Assembly (NCBI RefSeq): GCF_000715205.1
Contig: NZ_JOTP01000003.1
Coordinates: forward strand, 62,001 to 126,000
DNA length: 64,000 bases
Source: Bacillus zhangzhouensis
GTDB taxonomy: Bacteria > Bacillota > Bacilli > Bacillales > Bacillaceae
Direction of reading: 5' to 3'
Every line of letters starts with the position of its first letter. The first letter of the stretch is position 1. Both the position numbers and the translations under genes were made by a program. Below, piece by piece: positions 50,154-59,034 of this stretch. Under the pieces are notes generated by a model. It saw nothing but the letters and a program-made list of their open reading frames with translations. It searched no databases and was not told where the DNA came from.

Positions 50154-50182
50154 TTTACACCTGATGTGGAACATCATATAAT
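50154..50182 (+). promoter_or_regulatory. Promoter of ytvA with a palindrome as spacer
   Basis: TTTACA (50154-50159) and TATAAT (50177-50182) are 17 bp apart. The inverted repeat TGATGT-GGA-ACATCA (50162-50176) exactly fills the spacer except for two bases, an ideal operator site for a repressor. Confidence 0.75.
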
Positions 50183-50229
50183 TTAATTATGAATATAACC
50201 CGCTTGTAAGGATTAAGGAGAGTAAACGA

Positions 50230-51018
50230 ATGGCGCTGGAATCTTATAAGTCCGAAAATCTTCATTTAATCAAGGAAGCCTTAGACTATACTCAGGTCGG
50301 CCTGACGGTGACGGACCCGTCTTTACCTGATAATCCTTTAATATATGTGAACAAGGGCTTTTTAGATATGACAGGCTATCAAGAAGCAGAAGTACTAGGG
50401 AAGAATTGTCGTTTCCTTCAAGGAGATGAAACGGAGCAAATCGCTTTAAATCAAATTAGAACAGCCATTGAGAACAAAGAGGCTGTCACTGTTCAGTTGA
50501 AAAATCACAAAAAATCTGGACAAATGTTTTGGAACGAGTTAAGTGTGGCTCCTCTTTGGATTGATGAAAATGAAGGAAAACGTCTTTATTTCGTTGGTCT
50601 GCAAAAAGATGTCACGAAAGAGAAGGAGCAGCAGGAGCTTCTTGAGAAATCGATTGATGAAGTGTTGAATATTTCTGTCCCAATTGTTCCGGTGAAGGAT
50701 GGTATCTCTGTGTTACCGATCATTGGTACATTAACAGCGCCAAGATTTGATAAAATCATCTCAACGGTCTCCACCTATATCTCTCAATCCAAGGATGATT
50801 ATTTCATTGTGGATCTGTCTGGTTTATTAGAGGTGGACTCATTTGTGGCAGATGCGATCTTTAAGCTGAACGATTTAATTTTAATGACTGGCACTGAACT
50901 GATTGTGACAGGAATTAAACCAAATCTTGCGATGAAAATGGGAGAAATGAGAGAGGACTTCCGTGATTTGAATACGTATATGAACGTGAAATCTGCATTG
51001 AAAAAGCTGCAAATTTAA
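50230..51018 (+). CDS. ytvA: Blue-light photoreceptor YtvA (LOV-STAS)
   Basis: YtvA senses blue light through FMN and joins the stressosome that activates SigB. The 262-residue protein has a LOV domain with the photoactive cysteine in GKNCRFLQGDET (Cys60) and VTVQLKNHKKSGQMFWNELSVAPL. A Jalpha helix and a C-terminal STAS domain (about residues 150-255, FIVDLSGLLEVDSFVADAIF) follow. In B. subtilis the gene lies elsewhere, so its place here is a difference in gene order. Confidence 0.94.
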   Translation: MALESYKSENLHLIKEALDYTQVGLTVTDPSLPDNPLIYVNKGFLDMTGYQEAEVLGKNCRFLQGDETEQIALNQIRTAIENKEAVTVQLKNHKKSGQMFWNELSVAPLWIDENEGKRLYFVGLQKDVTKEKEQQELLEKSIDEVLNISVPIVPVKDGISVLPIIGTLTAPRFDKIISTVSTYISQSKDDYFIVDLSGLLEVDSFVADAIFKLNDLILMTGTELIVTGIKPNLAMKMGEMREDFRDLNTYMNVKSALKKLQI

Positions 51019-51044
51019 CAATCTTCTAGCATGAATATGAAATT

Positions 51045-51087
51045 AAAAAAGAGGCCTTTTCATCAAGCTTGTGAAAAGGCCTCTTTT
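51045..51087. terminator. Bidirectional terminator between ytvA and ywqA
   Basis: AAAAAGAGGCCTTTTCA and TGAAAAGGCCTCTTTTT form a 17-bp perfect stem. Confidence 0.93.
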
Positions 51088-51095
51088 TGCTGTGA

Positions 51096-53873
51096 TTAAG
51101 ATGATTGAGCTGCCGCACTTAATGTGAATAAATCCTCTAGTTCGTTCGTCGATAGCTCTGTAATCCAGCTTTCACTTTGGATAATTCGATCATTTAATGT
51201 TTGTTTTGTTTCGAGCATTTGATCGATTTTTTCCTCAATCGTGCCGGTTGTAATCATCTTATGGACGTGAACAAATCGTTTTTGTCCAATACGGTAAGCA
51301 CGGTCTGTCGCTTGGTTTTCCACAGCAGGATTCCACCATCTATCGTAGTGAATGACATGATTTGCGGCGGTTAAGTTGAGTCCTGTTCCTCCTGCTTTTA
51401 AAGAAAGAATTAAGATGTTGAATTCTTTCTTCTGGAAGCGTTCCACCATTTTGTCCCGCTCCTGTTTTGATAAGCTGCCATTTAAAAATTGAACAGGTTC
51501 TCCAAACATCTTCTCCGCTAGCTGCTTGATCATGTTGCCCATTTCAATATACTGCGTAAAAATGAGGCAGCTTTCTCCTTGTTCATGTATCGCTTTTAAC
51601 AGCTCTGCTAATTTATCCATTTTTAATGAACGTTTCAGCAGCTTCACATCTGTCCCGCTTTCTTTTAAATAGAGAGCAGGGTGATCGCAAATCTGTTTGA
51701 GTCTGCCGAGCATACTTAAAATAATGGCTTTCCGCTGCATCCCTGTTAATGAAGCCATATGTTCGAATGTATCCTTGACGAGCTGTTCATATAAAGAAGC
51801 CTGCTCGGCGGATAGTGGGATGAATTCTTTTTCTTCTAGTTTCTCAGGCAGATTCAGAGCGACCTCTTCATCTTGTTTTGTTCGTCTTAATAAGAAAGGC
51901 TTAATCAGCTGCTGCAGCTGTTCGATTCTTTTTTCTTCACGATCTTTTTCAATCGGAAGAACGAACTTCTTATGAAAGCTGGTCAGGCTGCCGAGATACC
52001 CTTTGTTGACGAAGTCGAAAATGGACCAAAGCTCCGTCAAGCGGTTCTCCATTGGTGTACCGCTGAGGGCAATGTGATGCTGTCCTTTTAATTGCCTGAT
52101 CGCTCGCGATTGTTTCGTATGGGCATTCTTGATGTTCTGGGCTTCGTCTAAACAAATGGTATTCCACTTTGCTGATGTTAATTCATCGCGATCAGAATGT
52201 GAGAGTCCGTAAGACGTCAGAACAATATCTGTTGACTCGTATGCTTTTGTAAAGTTCTCCCCTTGTGGGCGTGATGGCCCGTAATGCAAGGCGACACTCA
52301 AATGTGGTGCAAATGTTTCAAGCTCTCGTTGCCAGTTTCCTAAAACAGAGGTTGGCGCAATGATGAGTGATGGAGCAGTCGTTTGCTGCTGCTCCTTCAA
52401 ATAGGTGAAATACGCGATCATTTGAATCGTTTTTCCAAGTCCCATATCATCTGCTAAACAAGCCCCGAACCCATGAGATCTTAAAAATAGAAGCCAGTTC
52501 ACACCGTGCTGCTGATACGGACGTAGCGTGCCTTTAAAGGACTCACTCATTTCGTAAGAAGGCAGCTCATGTGTATCATTTAACTGGTGAACCAGTCCTC
52601 TTAATTGAGATGAAAGTTCAAATTGAATATGGGCAAATGCTGTACTATCCAAAAGCTCTGGGATGGCTTCAGAGGATGCCTCTTGATCTGCCAGTTCGCG
52701 TGACAAGATATCAGACATGTGAAGCCCTTCGTTTTCGGCACGCTCCATCCATTTTTTCATTTGCTGGATGAAGGTCGGATCTATTTTGATCCATTGCCCG
52801 CGAATATTGACAAGGCGTCGTTTGCTTTGGACAAGCTCGTTGAACTCATCTTCTGTCAGCTCGATGCCGTTTGTCGCAAAGCGCCAATTAAAGTCCATTA
52901 AGGCATCCATTCCGACATGCGATTCGCCTCGTGGTGTAGATGAAATCCTTGCTTTTAGCATCATCGTGCTTTCCTTTACGATTTGCCACCACGACGGGAG
53001 CAGGATCTCAATGCCCATATTGACAAGTGTTTCACTTGCTTCAGATAAGAAAACCCACGCTTCTTCTTCTGACATGAGCGTAGTGCCAGATGTGAAAGAG
53101 AGCCAAGGAACGATTTGACTGAATCGCTCCAGCTCTCTTGAGATTTTTTCTTGATACGGACGCCAAGATTTTTTTAATGAACGGATGCCTTCAAAGAAAT
53201 GAAGGTCACTGTTTTTCTTATCGCGTAAAAACAATTCGATTTTCCAATCATCTCCGTCGAAATCTGGCTCATTTAAGCGCAAGCCGACAGTGAAAGGTGT
53301 CTCATCATCAATCCAGCCAATCGTCTCCAAGAAATCTTGCTCATCTAAAAAATGCCCTTGGAAGGATGAAAGCGCAGGCGATTGTGCAGTCATGCGGTTC
53401 CATTTGTGCTGCAAGGCATCATCATATTGAATGTAATCCTGTACCGCAAAGGAGAACCAATCAGCCGTATAGCCATCTAATATGCCTTCTTTGTCTTTAA
53501 ACCGAAGTACACCTTCTGTCCATGCCTTGTAATCGGGAATGAAATCTTCATCCTCGATGAATTCGTAAATGGTAGAGGCTGTTTTCATAAGCGGCTCGGT
53601 TTCATCCGTCAATGTCACGTGACTAAAGGTATTAAATGAATTTTTCCCTAGCAGTTCAACGGTCATCCAAGGGCTTAACAGGAAGGCAGGTGTGCCAATA
53701 AAGCTCACATCTTCTAAGAACGTTCCGTAAAAAGAAGATTCGTGCCATTGGAAAAGTTGTCTTTTCATTTCATTAAGCGGAACAGGGTGTCCGTCCTCTG
53801 CTTGCGCTGAAATGGTGAAAGAGAAATCTTCTGTTTGTTCTGCATGAATGACAATTTGTTTATGGCGTGTCAT
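51096..53873 (-). CDS. ywqA: SNF2-family helicase YwqA
   Basis: The 925-residue protein has an N-terminal region specific to the family (to about residue 440). The SNF2 ATPase follows, with LRPYQQHGVNWLLFLRSHGFGACLADDMGLGKT (Q motif and Walker A), CLDEAQNIKN (DEAQ), ALSGTPMENRLTELWSIFDF and the C-terminal lobe KAGGTGLNLTAANHVIHYDRWWNPAVENQATDRAYRIGQ. Bacterial SNF2 proteins move on double-stranded DNA or remodel protein-DNA complexes; the exact role is unknown. It overlaps ywqB by 14 bp. Confidence 0.93.
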   Translation of the reverse strand: MTRHKQIVIHAEQTEDFSFTISAQAEDGHPVPLNEMKRQLFQWHESSFYGTFLEDVSFIGTPAFLLSPWMTVELLGKNSFNTFSHVTLTDETEPLMKTASTIYEFIEDEDFIPDYKAWTEGVLRFKDKEGILDGYTADWFSFAVQDYIQYDDALQHKWNRMTAQSPALSSFQGHFLDEQDFLETIGWIDDETPFTVGLRLNEPDFDGDDWKIELFLRDKKNSDLHFFEGIRSLKKSWRPYQEKISRELERFSQIVPWLSFTSGTTLMSEEEAWVFLSEASETLVNMGIEILLPSWWQIVKESTMMLKARISSTPRGESHVGMDALMDFNWRFATNGIELTEDEFNELVQSKRRLVNIRGQWIKIDPTFIQQMKKWMERAENEGLHMSDILSRELADQEASSEAIPELLDSTAFAHIQFELSSQLRGLVHQLNDTHELPSYEMSESFKGTLRPYQQHGVNWLLFLRSHGFGACLADDMGLGKTIQMIAYFTYLKEQQQTTAPSLIIAPTSVLGNWQRELETFAPHLSVALHYGPSRPQGENFTKAYESTDIVLTSYGLSHSDRDELTSAKWNTICLDEAQNIKNAHTKQSRAIRQLKGQHHIALSGTPMENRLTELWSIFDFVNKGYLGSLTSFHKKFVLPIEKDREEKRIEQLQQLIKPFLLRRTKQDEEVALNLPEKLEEKEFIPLSAEQASLYEQLVKDTFEHMASLTGMQRKAIILSMLGRLKQICDHPALYLKESGTDVKLLKRSLKMDKLAELLKAIHEQGESCLIFTQYIEMGNMIKQLAEKMFGEPVQFLNGSLSKQERDKMVERFQKKEFNILILSLKAGGTGLNLTAANHVIHYDRWWNPAVENQATDRAYRIGQKRFVHVHKMITTGTIEEKIDQMLETKQTLNDRIIQSESWITELSTNELEDLFTLSAAAQSS

Positions 53874-55467
53874 CAATTAATTTTCCTTTCTTCATTTCCT
53901 CTTGGAACGCACGCAGCCGTTTCGTTGAATCTTGCAGCTGCTTCACATATCTTTCCCAAATCGCGGTTTTTTTCGTTTTATGATAAAGCGTACGCAGTTT
54001 CTTGAGCATTTTCACAGACTCTCGATAGGCACTTCGATTCTTTTGATCGAGAAGCAGTGCGATTTCACGGTGGTACGATGGAATGAGTGCTTCAGGCTCC
54101 TCTTTTGCAATCTGTTTGATTAGTTCCTTTTCCAATTCACTGATGGAGAAACCAACAAGGCTGTGAATCTCAATCCATTCTGCATATCGCTGCTGTGCAT
54201 ATAAAAGCTGACTATATTCAGTAAAAGCATAGGGCATGCAGATTTGGCAATAACGTTCATATAAATGATGATCTTTCGTCTGCTTAAAGTACGCATCTAA
54301 ATAAAAGAAGAAATCACTGACGGCTCCTCGCAGTTCTCTGTAGGAAAGATCCAGCTGGCAATATTCTTCTAATACATAGGAGATCTCGTTATACCAAAGC
54401 TTGAGTCGTTTCCAGTCCTTGCGGTTTGTGAGATCCTTCAGCCAATTGAGCACATTTGGCAGCATATCTGCATTGAGCAGCTGTAATTGCTGAAAGAGCC
54501 TTTCGTCTTCTTTGAGCAAATAATCCATGTGCATGAGCCCAATGGTGCGTTCAACCGTTTGTTCTTGCTGCTGAGCGTTCTTTAGTAAATCTGTTTCTTT
54601 TTTGACCCATTTCCCTCTATTTAATATGGTTCCCCAAATCTCCATAAAGACCGCTACTCGTTCATGCTGGAAAGGTCCGCTTATTTGAAGAAGTGTCCGA
54701 ACGGCAGTTGGTGTGTTTTCAAGAAACGGATCGAGGGAAAAGGAAAGGGCGTATGTCTTCAAATGATCCACTGAATCAAAAATGGTGTTCATGAGCTGTT
54801 CTACATATGGATTCATGGAATAAAAATCCTTTTCGGCATCGAGTTGGCCGAGGTCAATCAGCTCATGGAGCCGTAACCACACATCGATGGATGTATGAAT
54901 CGCATACAAACTCTTGAATTCAGGTGAAGTAGGTGCGTGTTTTTTCAGGATCGATAAATAACCGTAATACAAATGCTGTGGTGTTTGCTGATGCTTCGGT
55001 GTCCGTTTCAGCCAGAGGTTAAATTCCTCTTGGAAAAAAGACAGCCAGCTTTGGAGTGATTGTTCGTCTGGGCGCTTCACCTGGAAGTGCTGTCGAATCA
55101 ATTCTTTGCTGCGCTGTAACTCATCCTTTTCTGACCAATTTTCTGTAAAGCTGGTCACACTCTCTACTTGAGCGTATAGCGAAAAGAAGACAGCGAGAAT
55201 GTGTTTACAAAGTCCATCAGCTGGACAAGTGCATCTACTGATGATTGGTAACAATAGTTGCAGATTAACCTTTGCTGCCACGACATCATGTACATAAGCT
55301 GACCATTCGGTATCAGACTCTTGCTTGAGACGATATACGCTGTCCTGTCTATAAGTAATCAATGCTTTTTTGATGAGTTGTTTGTTTTCATCTGTCGCAG
55401 GAAGAAGTTCTTTGATCTGTTCGGCTGTTTGTTTGACTTCTTCTTCGTTGAAGTTGTGCTGAAGCAT
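53860..55467 (-). CDS. ywqB: SWIM zinc-finger protein YwqB
   Basis: The 535-residue protein has the SWIM motif CTCPADGLCKHILAVFF (CxCx6CxH) near residue 70; the rest is helical and without other known domains. SWIM proteins are often encoded next to SNF2 helicases, and here ywqA follows with a 14-bp overlap, suggesting the two act as a complex. ATG 55467 with SD TAGGAGC is preferred; the longer reading starts with TTG at 55500 without a good SD. Confidence 0.9.
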   Translation of the reverse strand: MLQHNFNEEEVKQTAEQIKELLPATDENKQLIKKALITYRQDSVYRLKQESDTEWSAYVHDVVAAKVNLQLLLPIISRCTCPADGLCKHILAVFFSLYAQVESVTSFTENWSEKDELQRSKELIRQHFQVKRPDEQSLQSWLSFFQEEFNLWLKRTPKHQQTPQHLYYGYLSILKKHAPTSPEFKSLYAIHTSIDVWLRLHELIDLGQLDAEKDFYSMNPYVEQLMNTIFDSVDHLKTYALSFSLDPFLENTPTAVRTLLQISGPFQHERVAVFMEIWGTILNRGKWVKKETDLLKNAQQQEQTVERTIGLMHMDYLLKEDERLFQQLQLLNADMLPNVLNWLKDLTNRKDWKRLKLWYNEISYVLEEYCQLDLSYRELRGAVSDFFFYLDAYFKQTKDHHLYERYCQICMPYAFTEYSQLLYAQQRYAEWIEIHSLVGFSISELEKELIKQIAKEEPEALIPSYHREIALLLDQKNRSAYRESVKMLKKLRTLYHKTKKTAIWERYVKQLQDSTKRLRAFQEEMKKGKLIDDTP

Positions 55468-55592
55468 TTGATCCGCTCCTAACCAAGTAAAAGATTCCAA
55501 TTCTTTTATTATAGCTCAATGGTGATTTATAAAAAAGTTTTTCATGAAAATGGTCATAAATTTCAAAAGCTGTCGAATGATGTATTAGAGTA

Positions 55593-55621
55593 TTGCATAA
55601 ACCAACCTTACAGCATATAAT
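55593..55621 (+). promoter_or_regulatory. SigA promoter of the 47-codon gene
   Basis: TTGCAT (55593-55598), 17 bp and TATAAT (55616-55621), 32 bp before the start codon. Confidence 0.75.
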
Positions 55622-55653
55622 AATGAAATTAGTGGAATCGAAAGGATACAGAC

Positions 55654-55797
55654 ATGGATAATAAGGGTTTAAATCAAGAAGAGTTTTTAAAGATTTTGAT
55701 GTACGCTCATGATATTGGTGAAAATTCAAAAGATGTCACAACTAAAGAAATGGTTGAAAATCTGATTGCTCATATTCGAAATGGTCTTGTTTCATAA
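55654..55797 (+). CDS. Small acidic protein of 47 residues
   Basis: The frame encodes MDNKGLNQEEFLKILMYAHD followed by a second predicted helix (TTKEMVENLIAHIRNGLVS). It has no cysteine and no hydrophobic segment. It has its own promoter, an SD (AAAGG) and a strong terminator, so it is a complete transcription unit despite its size. It may correspond to a small B. subtilis gene near ywqB (ywzD), which I cannot verify. Function unknown. Confidence 0.7.
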   Translation: MDNKGLNQEEFLKILMYAHDIGENSKDVTTKEMVENLIAHIRNGLVS

Positions 55798-55802
55798 AAA
55801 TG

Positions 55803-55833
55803 ACCCCCTGCTAGTTGCGGCAGGGGGTTTTTG
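55803..55833 (+). terminator. Terminator after the 47-codon gene
   Basis: ACCCCCTGC and GCAGGGGGT form a 9-bp stem followed by TTTTT. Confidence 0.88.
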
Positions 55834-55913
55834 TATGCTTTTATGAATGGAAAGAAAAACCCCGGCATACGATGACATTACAAGCATAAGGAGTATGGGG
55901 AGCTGATGGTGTC

Positions 55914-57233
55914 ATGAATATTGCGATTGCAGGCTGTGGGTATGTGGGGCTTGTCACGGGAGTGTGTTTAGCAGAGGCAGGGCATGACGTGACATGTATT
56001 GATATTGACCGCCGAAAGGTCATGCAGCTGAAGCAGGGAAATCCTCCGATGTATGAACCCGGGTTAAAAGAGCTGCTGAAACGGAATCTTGAGCAAGGAC
56101 GAATTCATTTCCACGTCAATGGAGTAGCAGCCTACCCGCGGGCTGATGTGTTAATGATTGCCGTCGGTACCCCGCAGCAGGCAGATGGTCAAGCCGATTT
56201 GCAGTATGTGTTTCAGGCTGCAAAAGAGATGGGCATAAAAGCAAAGTCAGGTGCGGTGCTTGTGGTGAAAAGTACAGTGCCTGTAGGAACAGGGGATCAA
56301 CTCGATCGTTTGATTCATCAAGAATTAGGGCGGAATGAGCCGTTATTTATCGCATCTAATCCGGAATTTTTACGGGAGGGGTCCGCCATTTCAGATACAT
56401 TGAGAGCGGATCGGCTTGTGATTGGAGCTGAAACAAAAGCCGTATTAGACCAGCTAGAGGACATGTATGCCGATTTTCACCTTCCAGTTGTGAAAACAGA
56501 TCGTAAAAGTGCAGAAATGATCAAGTACGCATCAAATGCTTTTCTAGCGACAAAAATTAGCTTTATGAATGAAATTGCTTCGATTTGTGAAAAAACAGGT
56601 GCTGATGTTGAATGGGTGGCACAGGGAATGGGGCTTGATCAGCGGATCGGTTCTTCGTTTCTCAGGGCGGGTATTGGCTACGGAGGTTCTTGTTTTCCAA
56701 AGGATACAAATGCACTTGTCCAAATCGCAGGGCATGTGTCCCATGATTTTGAGCTGTTAAAGGCTGTGATCAAAGTAAACAATGAGCAGAAAGCCAGTTT
56801 TATCCGAAGTATTCAGGAGCGGCTGGGGGCAAATCTGGAAGGGAAGCGAATCGCACTTCTTGGTCTGTCCTTTAAGCCAAATACAGATGATATGAGGGAG
56901 GCGCCATCGATCCCGATTGCTCATGAGCTCCATCAATTAGGCGCGGAGCTGGTGGCCTATGATCCTGTTGCTGTACGCAAGGCAGCCCGTGAACTGCCTG
57001 ATCAAGTCTTTTTTGCTCAAACCATTGAAGAAGCGATAAAGGATGCCTATGCGGTCTGTATATTAACTGAGTGGGCGGATATACAGGCTTTTCCTCTCTC
57101 AGGCTATAAGGAATGGATGAGACAGCCGCTCATTTTTGATGGTCGAAACTGCCATACGCTTGAAGCGGCAGAGCGAGCAGGGGTCGAATATCATTCTATT
57201 GGACGTAGGCCGGTCTCTCCTATTTATATGTAA
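55914..57233 (+). CDS. ywqF: UDP-glucose 6-dehydrogenase YwqF
   Basis: The enzyme oxidises UDP-glucose to UDP-glucuronate with NAD. The 439-residue protein has the Rossmann motif IAGCGYVGLVTGVCLAEAGHDV, KSTVPVGTGD and NPEFLREGSAI. It also has the catalytic cysteine in GIGYGGSCFPKDTNAL and the C-terminal NAD/UDP-sugar domain (LLGLSFKPNTDDMREAPS). B. subtilis has ywqF next to tyrosine-kinase genes ywqCDE; these are missing here, so its partners may be elsewhere. Confidence 0.93.
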   Translation: MNIAIAGCGYVGLVTGVCLAEAGHDVTCIDIDRRKVMQLKQGNPPMYEPGLKELLKRNLEQGRIHFHVNGVAAYPRADVLMIAVGTPQQADGQADLQYVFQAAKEMGIKAKSGAVLVVKSTVPVGTGDQLDRLIHQELGRNEPLFIASNPEFLREGSAISDTLRADRLVIGAETKAVLDQLEDMYADFHLPVVKTDRKSAEMIKYASNAFLATKISFMNEIASICEKTGADVEWVAQGMGLDQRIGSSFLRAGIGYGGSCFPKDTNALVQIAGHVSHDFELLKAVIKVNNEQKASFIRSIQERLGANLEGKRIALLGLSFKPNTDDMREAPSIPIAHELHQLGAELVAYDPVAVRKAARELPDQVFFAQTIEEAIKDAYAVCILTEWADIQAFPLSGYKEWMRQPLIFDGRNCHTLEAAERAGVEYHSIGRRPVSPIYM

Positions 57234-57236
57234 AAG

Positions 57237-57268
57237 AAAACCGATAACAGATGATGTTATCGGTTTTT
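57237..57268. terminator. Terminator between ywqF and ywrA
   Basis: AAAACCGATAACA and TGTTATCGGTTTT form a 13-bp perfect stem, with T-runs on both strands. Confidence 0.92.
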
Positions 57269-57273
57269 GAACG

Positions 57274-57810
57274 TTAATGCGGAAGAATGAATCCGCCATA
57301 TAAAAATGCAGCCACAATGAGAAAGGCAGGGTGCATCTTGAATTTGGTCATAAAGAAAAATGAGATGGCAGCAATGGCGAGCGATTGAGTCCAGCCAATG
57401 GCTTTCACGGCATCTCCGCCGATTTCCCATGTTAATAAAAGCATCATTATGGCGATGACAGGCTGTACGGATAGAGTCATGCCTTTTACGACAGGAGATT
57501 GGCGAAAGCGGTCAATGAGCTTTAGTAATAAAATCAATCCGACAGCGGACGGCAGTACAGTTGCAAGCAGTGCTACGATAAAGCCTGGCCAGCCCATCAC
57601 ATCGTAGCCGACATATGCCGCAATTTTCGTAGCGATTGGCCCTGGAAGTGCATTGGCTAAAGCAAGCATATTGGAGAATCCTTCGTTCGTCATCCATTGA
57701 AAATGATGAACGATTTCTTCATAATTCAGCGGGATCGATGCAGGGCCTCCGCCATATCCTAACAGATTGGACAAGAAGAATGCCCAGAATAAAAAGAGAA
57801 TCAGCATCAT
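57274..57810 (-). CDS. ywrA: Chromate transporter half YwrA (ChrA family)
   Basis: The 178-residue membrane protein is a single ChrA domain with the family motifs GYGGGPASIPLNYEE and ANALPGPIATKIAAYVGYDVMGWPG. Short-chain ChrA proteins are encoded as pairs that work together; ywrB overlaps it by 4 bp. Chromate resistance is a family inference; the physiological substrate may differ. Confidence 0.9.
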   Translation of the reverse strand: MMLILFLFWAFFLSNLLGYGGGPASIPLNYEEIVHHFQWMTNEGFSNMLALANALPGPIATKIAAYVGYDVMGWPGFIVALLATVLPSAVGLILLLKLIDRFRQSPVVKGMTLSVQPVIAIMMLLLTWEIGGDAVKAIGWTQSLAIAAISFFFMTKFKMHPAFLIVAAFLYGGFILPH

Positions 57811-58397
57811 GAAGACACTCCTTTCTCTTTATTTGTTCGATTCCAGCGTTGATTCAGTTTGAAATGGAAGGCACCATAGCATAAAAAGAGAATCACAATA
57901 ATTCCTGGATGAATGGATAGCACCTGAAGGCCGATAAATGCAAGAAGGAACAGAGTGACACCAAAGATCATTCCGAAGCCTTTCAGCGTTTTTTGTCCAA
58001 ATTCATATGCCATGATGCCTAATAGAACGGCAATGACTGGTGTCACAGCGCCAATCATATTTTGAATGATTTGTGAGGAGCTTAAGACGCTGACAAGTGT
58101 GACAAGTGCAACCATGGCGAGACATGTCGGTAAAATATGAGCAGCTGTTGCGACAATGGCACCGCGTGTCCCTTTTAATCGATAACCGAGGTATGCTGAC
58201 ATTTTAGTGGCGATCGGACCGGGTAATGCATTGGCGATGGCGAGTGTTTCTCCAAATTCGTCATCATTGATCCATTGATATTTCACCACCGCTTCATGGC
58301 GAATGAGCGGTATCACGGAAGGACCTCCGCCAAAGCCGAGAATACCGGTTCGCACCATAGCGATGATGAGTTCGATATATGATTGCAAGTGGTTCAA
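57807..58397 (-). CDS. ywrB: Chromate transporter half YwrB (ChrA family)
   Basis: The 196-residue partner of YwrA has the same motifs, FGGGPSVIPLIRHEAV and ANALPGPIATKMSAYLGYRLKGTRG, and about six membrane segments. It starts 8 bp after the Lrp-type regulator ywrC and overlaps ywrA, so ywrC-ywrB-ywrA is an operon. Confidence 0.9.
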   Translation of the reverse strand: MNHLQSYIELIIAMVRTGILGFGGGPSVIPLIRHEAVVKYQWINDDEFGETLAIANALPGPIATKMSAYLGYRLKGTRGAIVATAAHILPTCLAMVALVTLVSVLSSSQIIQNMIGAVTPVIAVLLGIMAYEFGQKTLKGFGMIFGVTLFLLAFIGLQVLSIHPGIIVILFLCYGAFHFKLNQRWNRTNKEKGVSS

Positions 58398-58404
58398 CTC
58401 CTGT

Positions 58405-58881
58405 CTACAATTTCATGCCCATTCGACTTTTGTATCGTTTAATGAGCATCTGGCAGTCGACACTGACGACGCCTTCAAGCGGATATAGCTTCTTTGTAAG
58501 GAATGTCTCCATTTCCTGTTCGTTTTGAAAGATGCCATGCATATGCAACTTGCTTGGTCCTGTCATATGGTAAAGGCTTGTGACTGCTGTTTCCTGCTCA
58601 AGCTGAAGGGCTACTGCTTCTAAAAATTTCGGCTCAACCTCTACATTGAAGAAGACAGAAACATGAATGCCGATCTTCGCGGGGTTAATCACAGCGGTGA
58701 ATCGTTCAATGACACCTGCTTCAATGAGCTGCTGAATTCGGGCTTGCACGGCAACACGCGAAAGGCCAACTTGTTTCCCGAGATCTGTATAGGACATACG
58801 CCCGTCCTCGTGTAATATGGATAAAATTTGTTTATCTCTTTCATCTAATGTTAAGTTCGGAATGCTATAGTCGTTTGACAC
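58405..58881 (-). CDS. ywrC: Lrp/AsnC-family regulator YwrC
   Basis: The 158-residue protein has an N-terminal AsnC helix-turn-helix ([49 protein letters not shown]) and a C-terminal RAM ligand domain. It heads the ywrCBA operon. B. subtilis YwrC and the related short ChrA genes are linked to chromate resistance. GTG 58881 with SD AAAGGTGG is chosen; a longer ATG start has no SD. Confidence 0.9.
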   Translation of the reverse strand: MSNDYSIPNLTLDERDKQILSILHEDGRMSYTDLGKQVGLSRVAVQARIQQLIEAGVIERFTAVINPAKIGIHVSVFFNVEVEPKFLEAVALQLEQETAVTSLYHMTGPSKLHMHGIFQNEQEMETFLTKKLYPLEGVVSVDCQMLIKRYKSRMGMKL

Positions 58882-59001
58882 CGTATGACCACCTTTCTTC
58901 TGTTGATATTCTATCATATTTCATTACGAATAGAATGCATAATTCTTAATTTACTAACGAAATGAAACCATTATATGTGATAAAAAGTCGATTTGTATAA
59001 A

Positions 59002-59030
59002 AAGACACCCCGGCATCACAGGGGTGTCTT
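59002..59030 (-). terminator. Terminator of alsS-alsD
   Basis: AAGACACCCC and GGGGTGTCTT form a 10-bp stem. On the minus strand TTTTTAT follows. Confidence 0.88.
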
Positions 59031-59034
59031 CATT

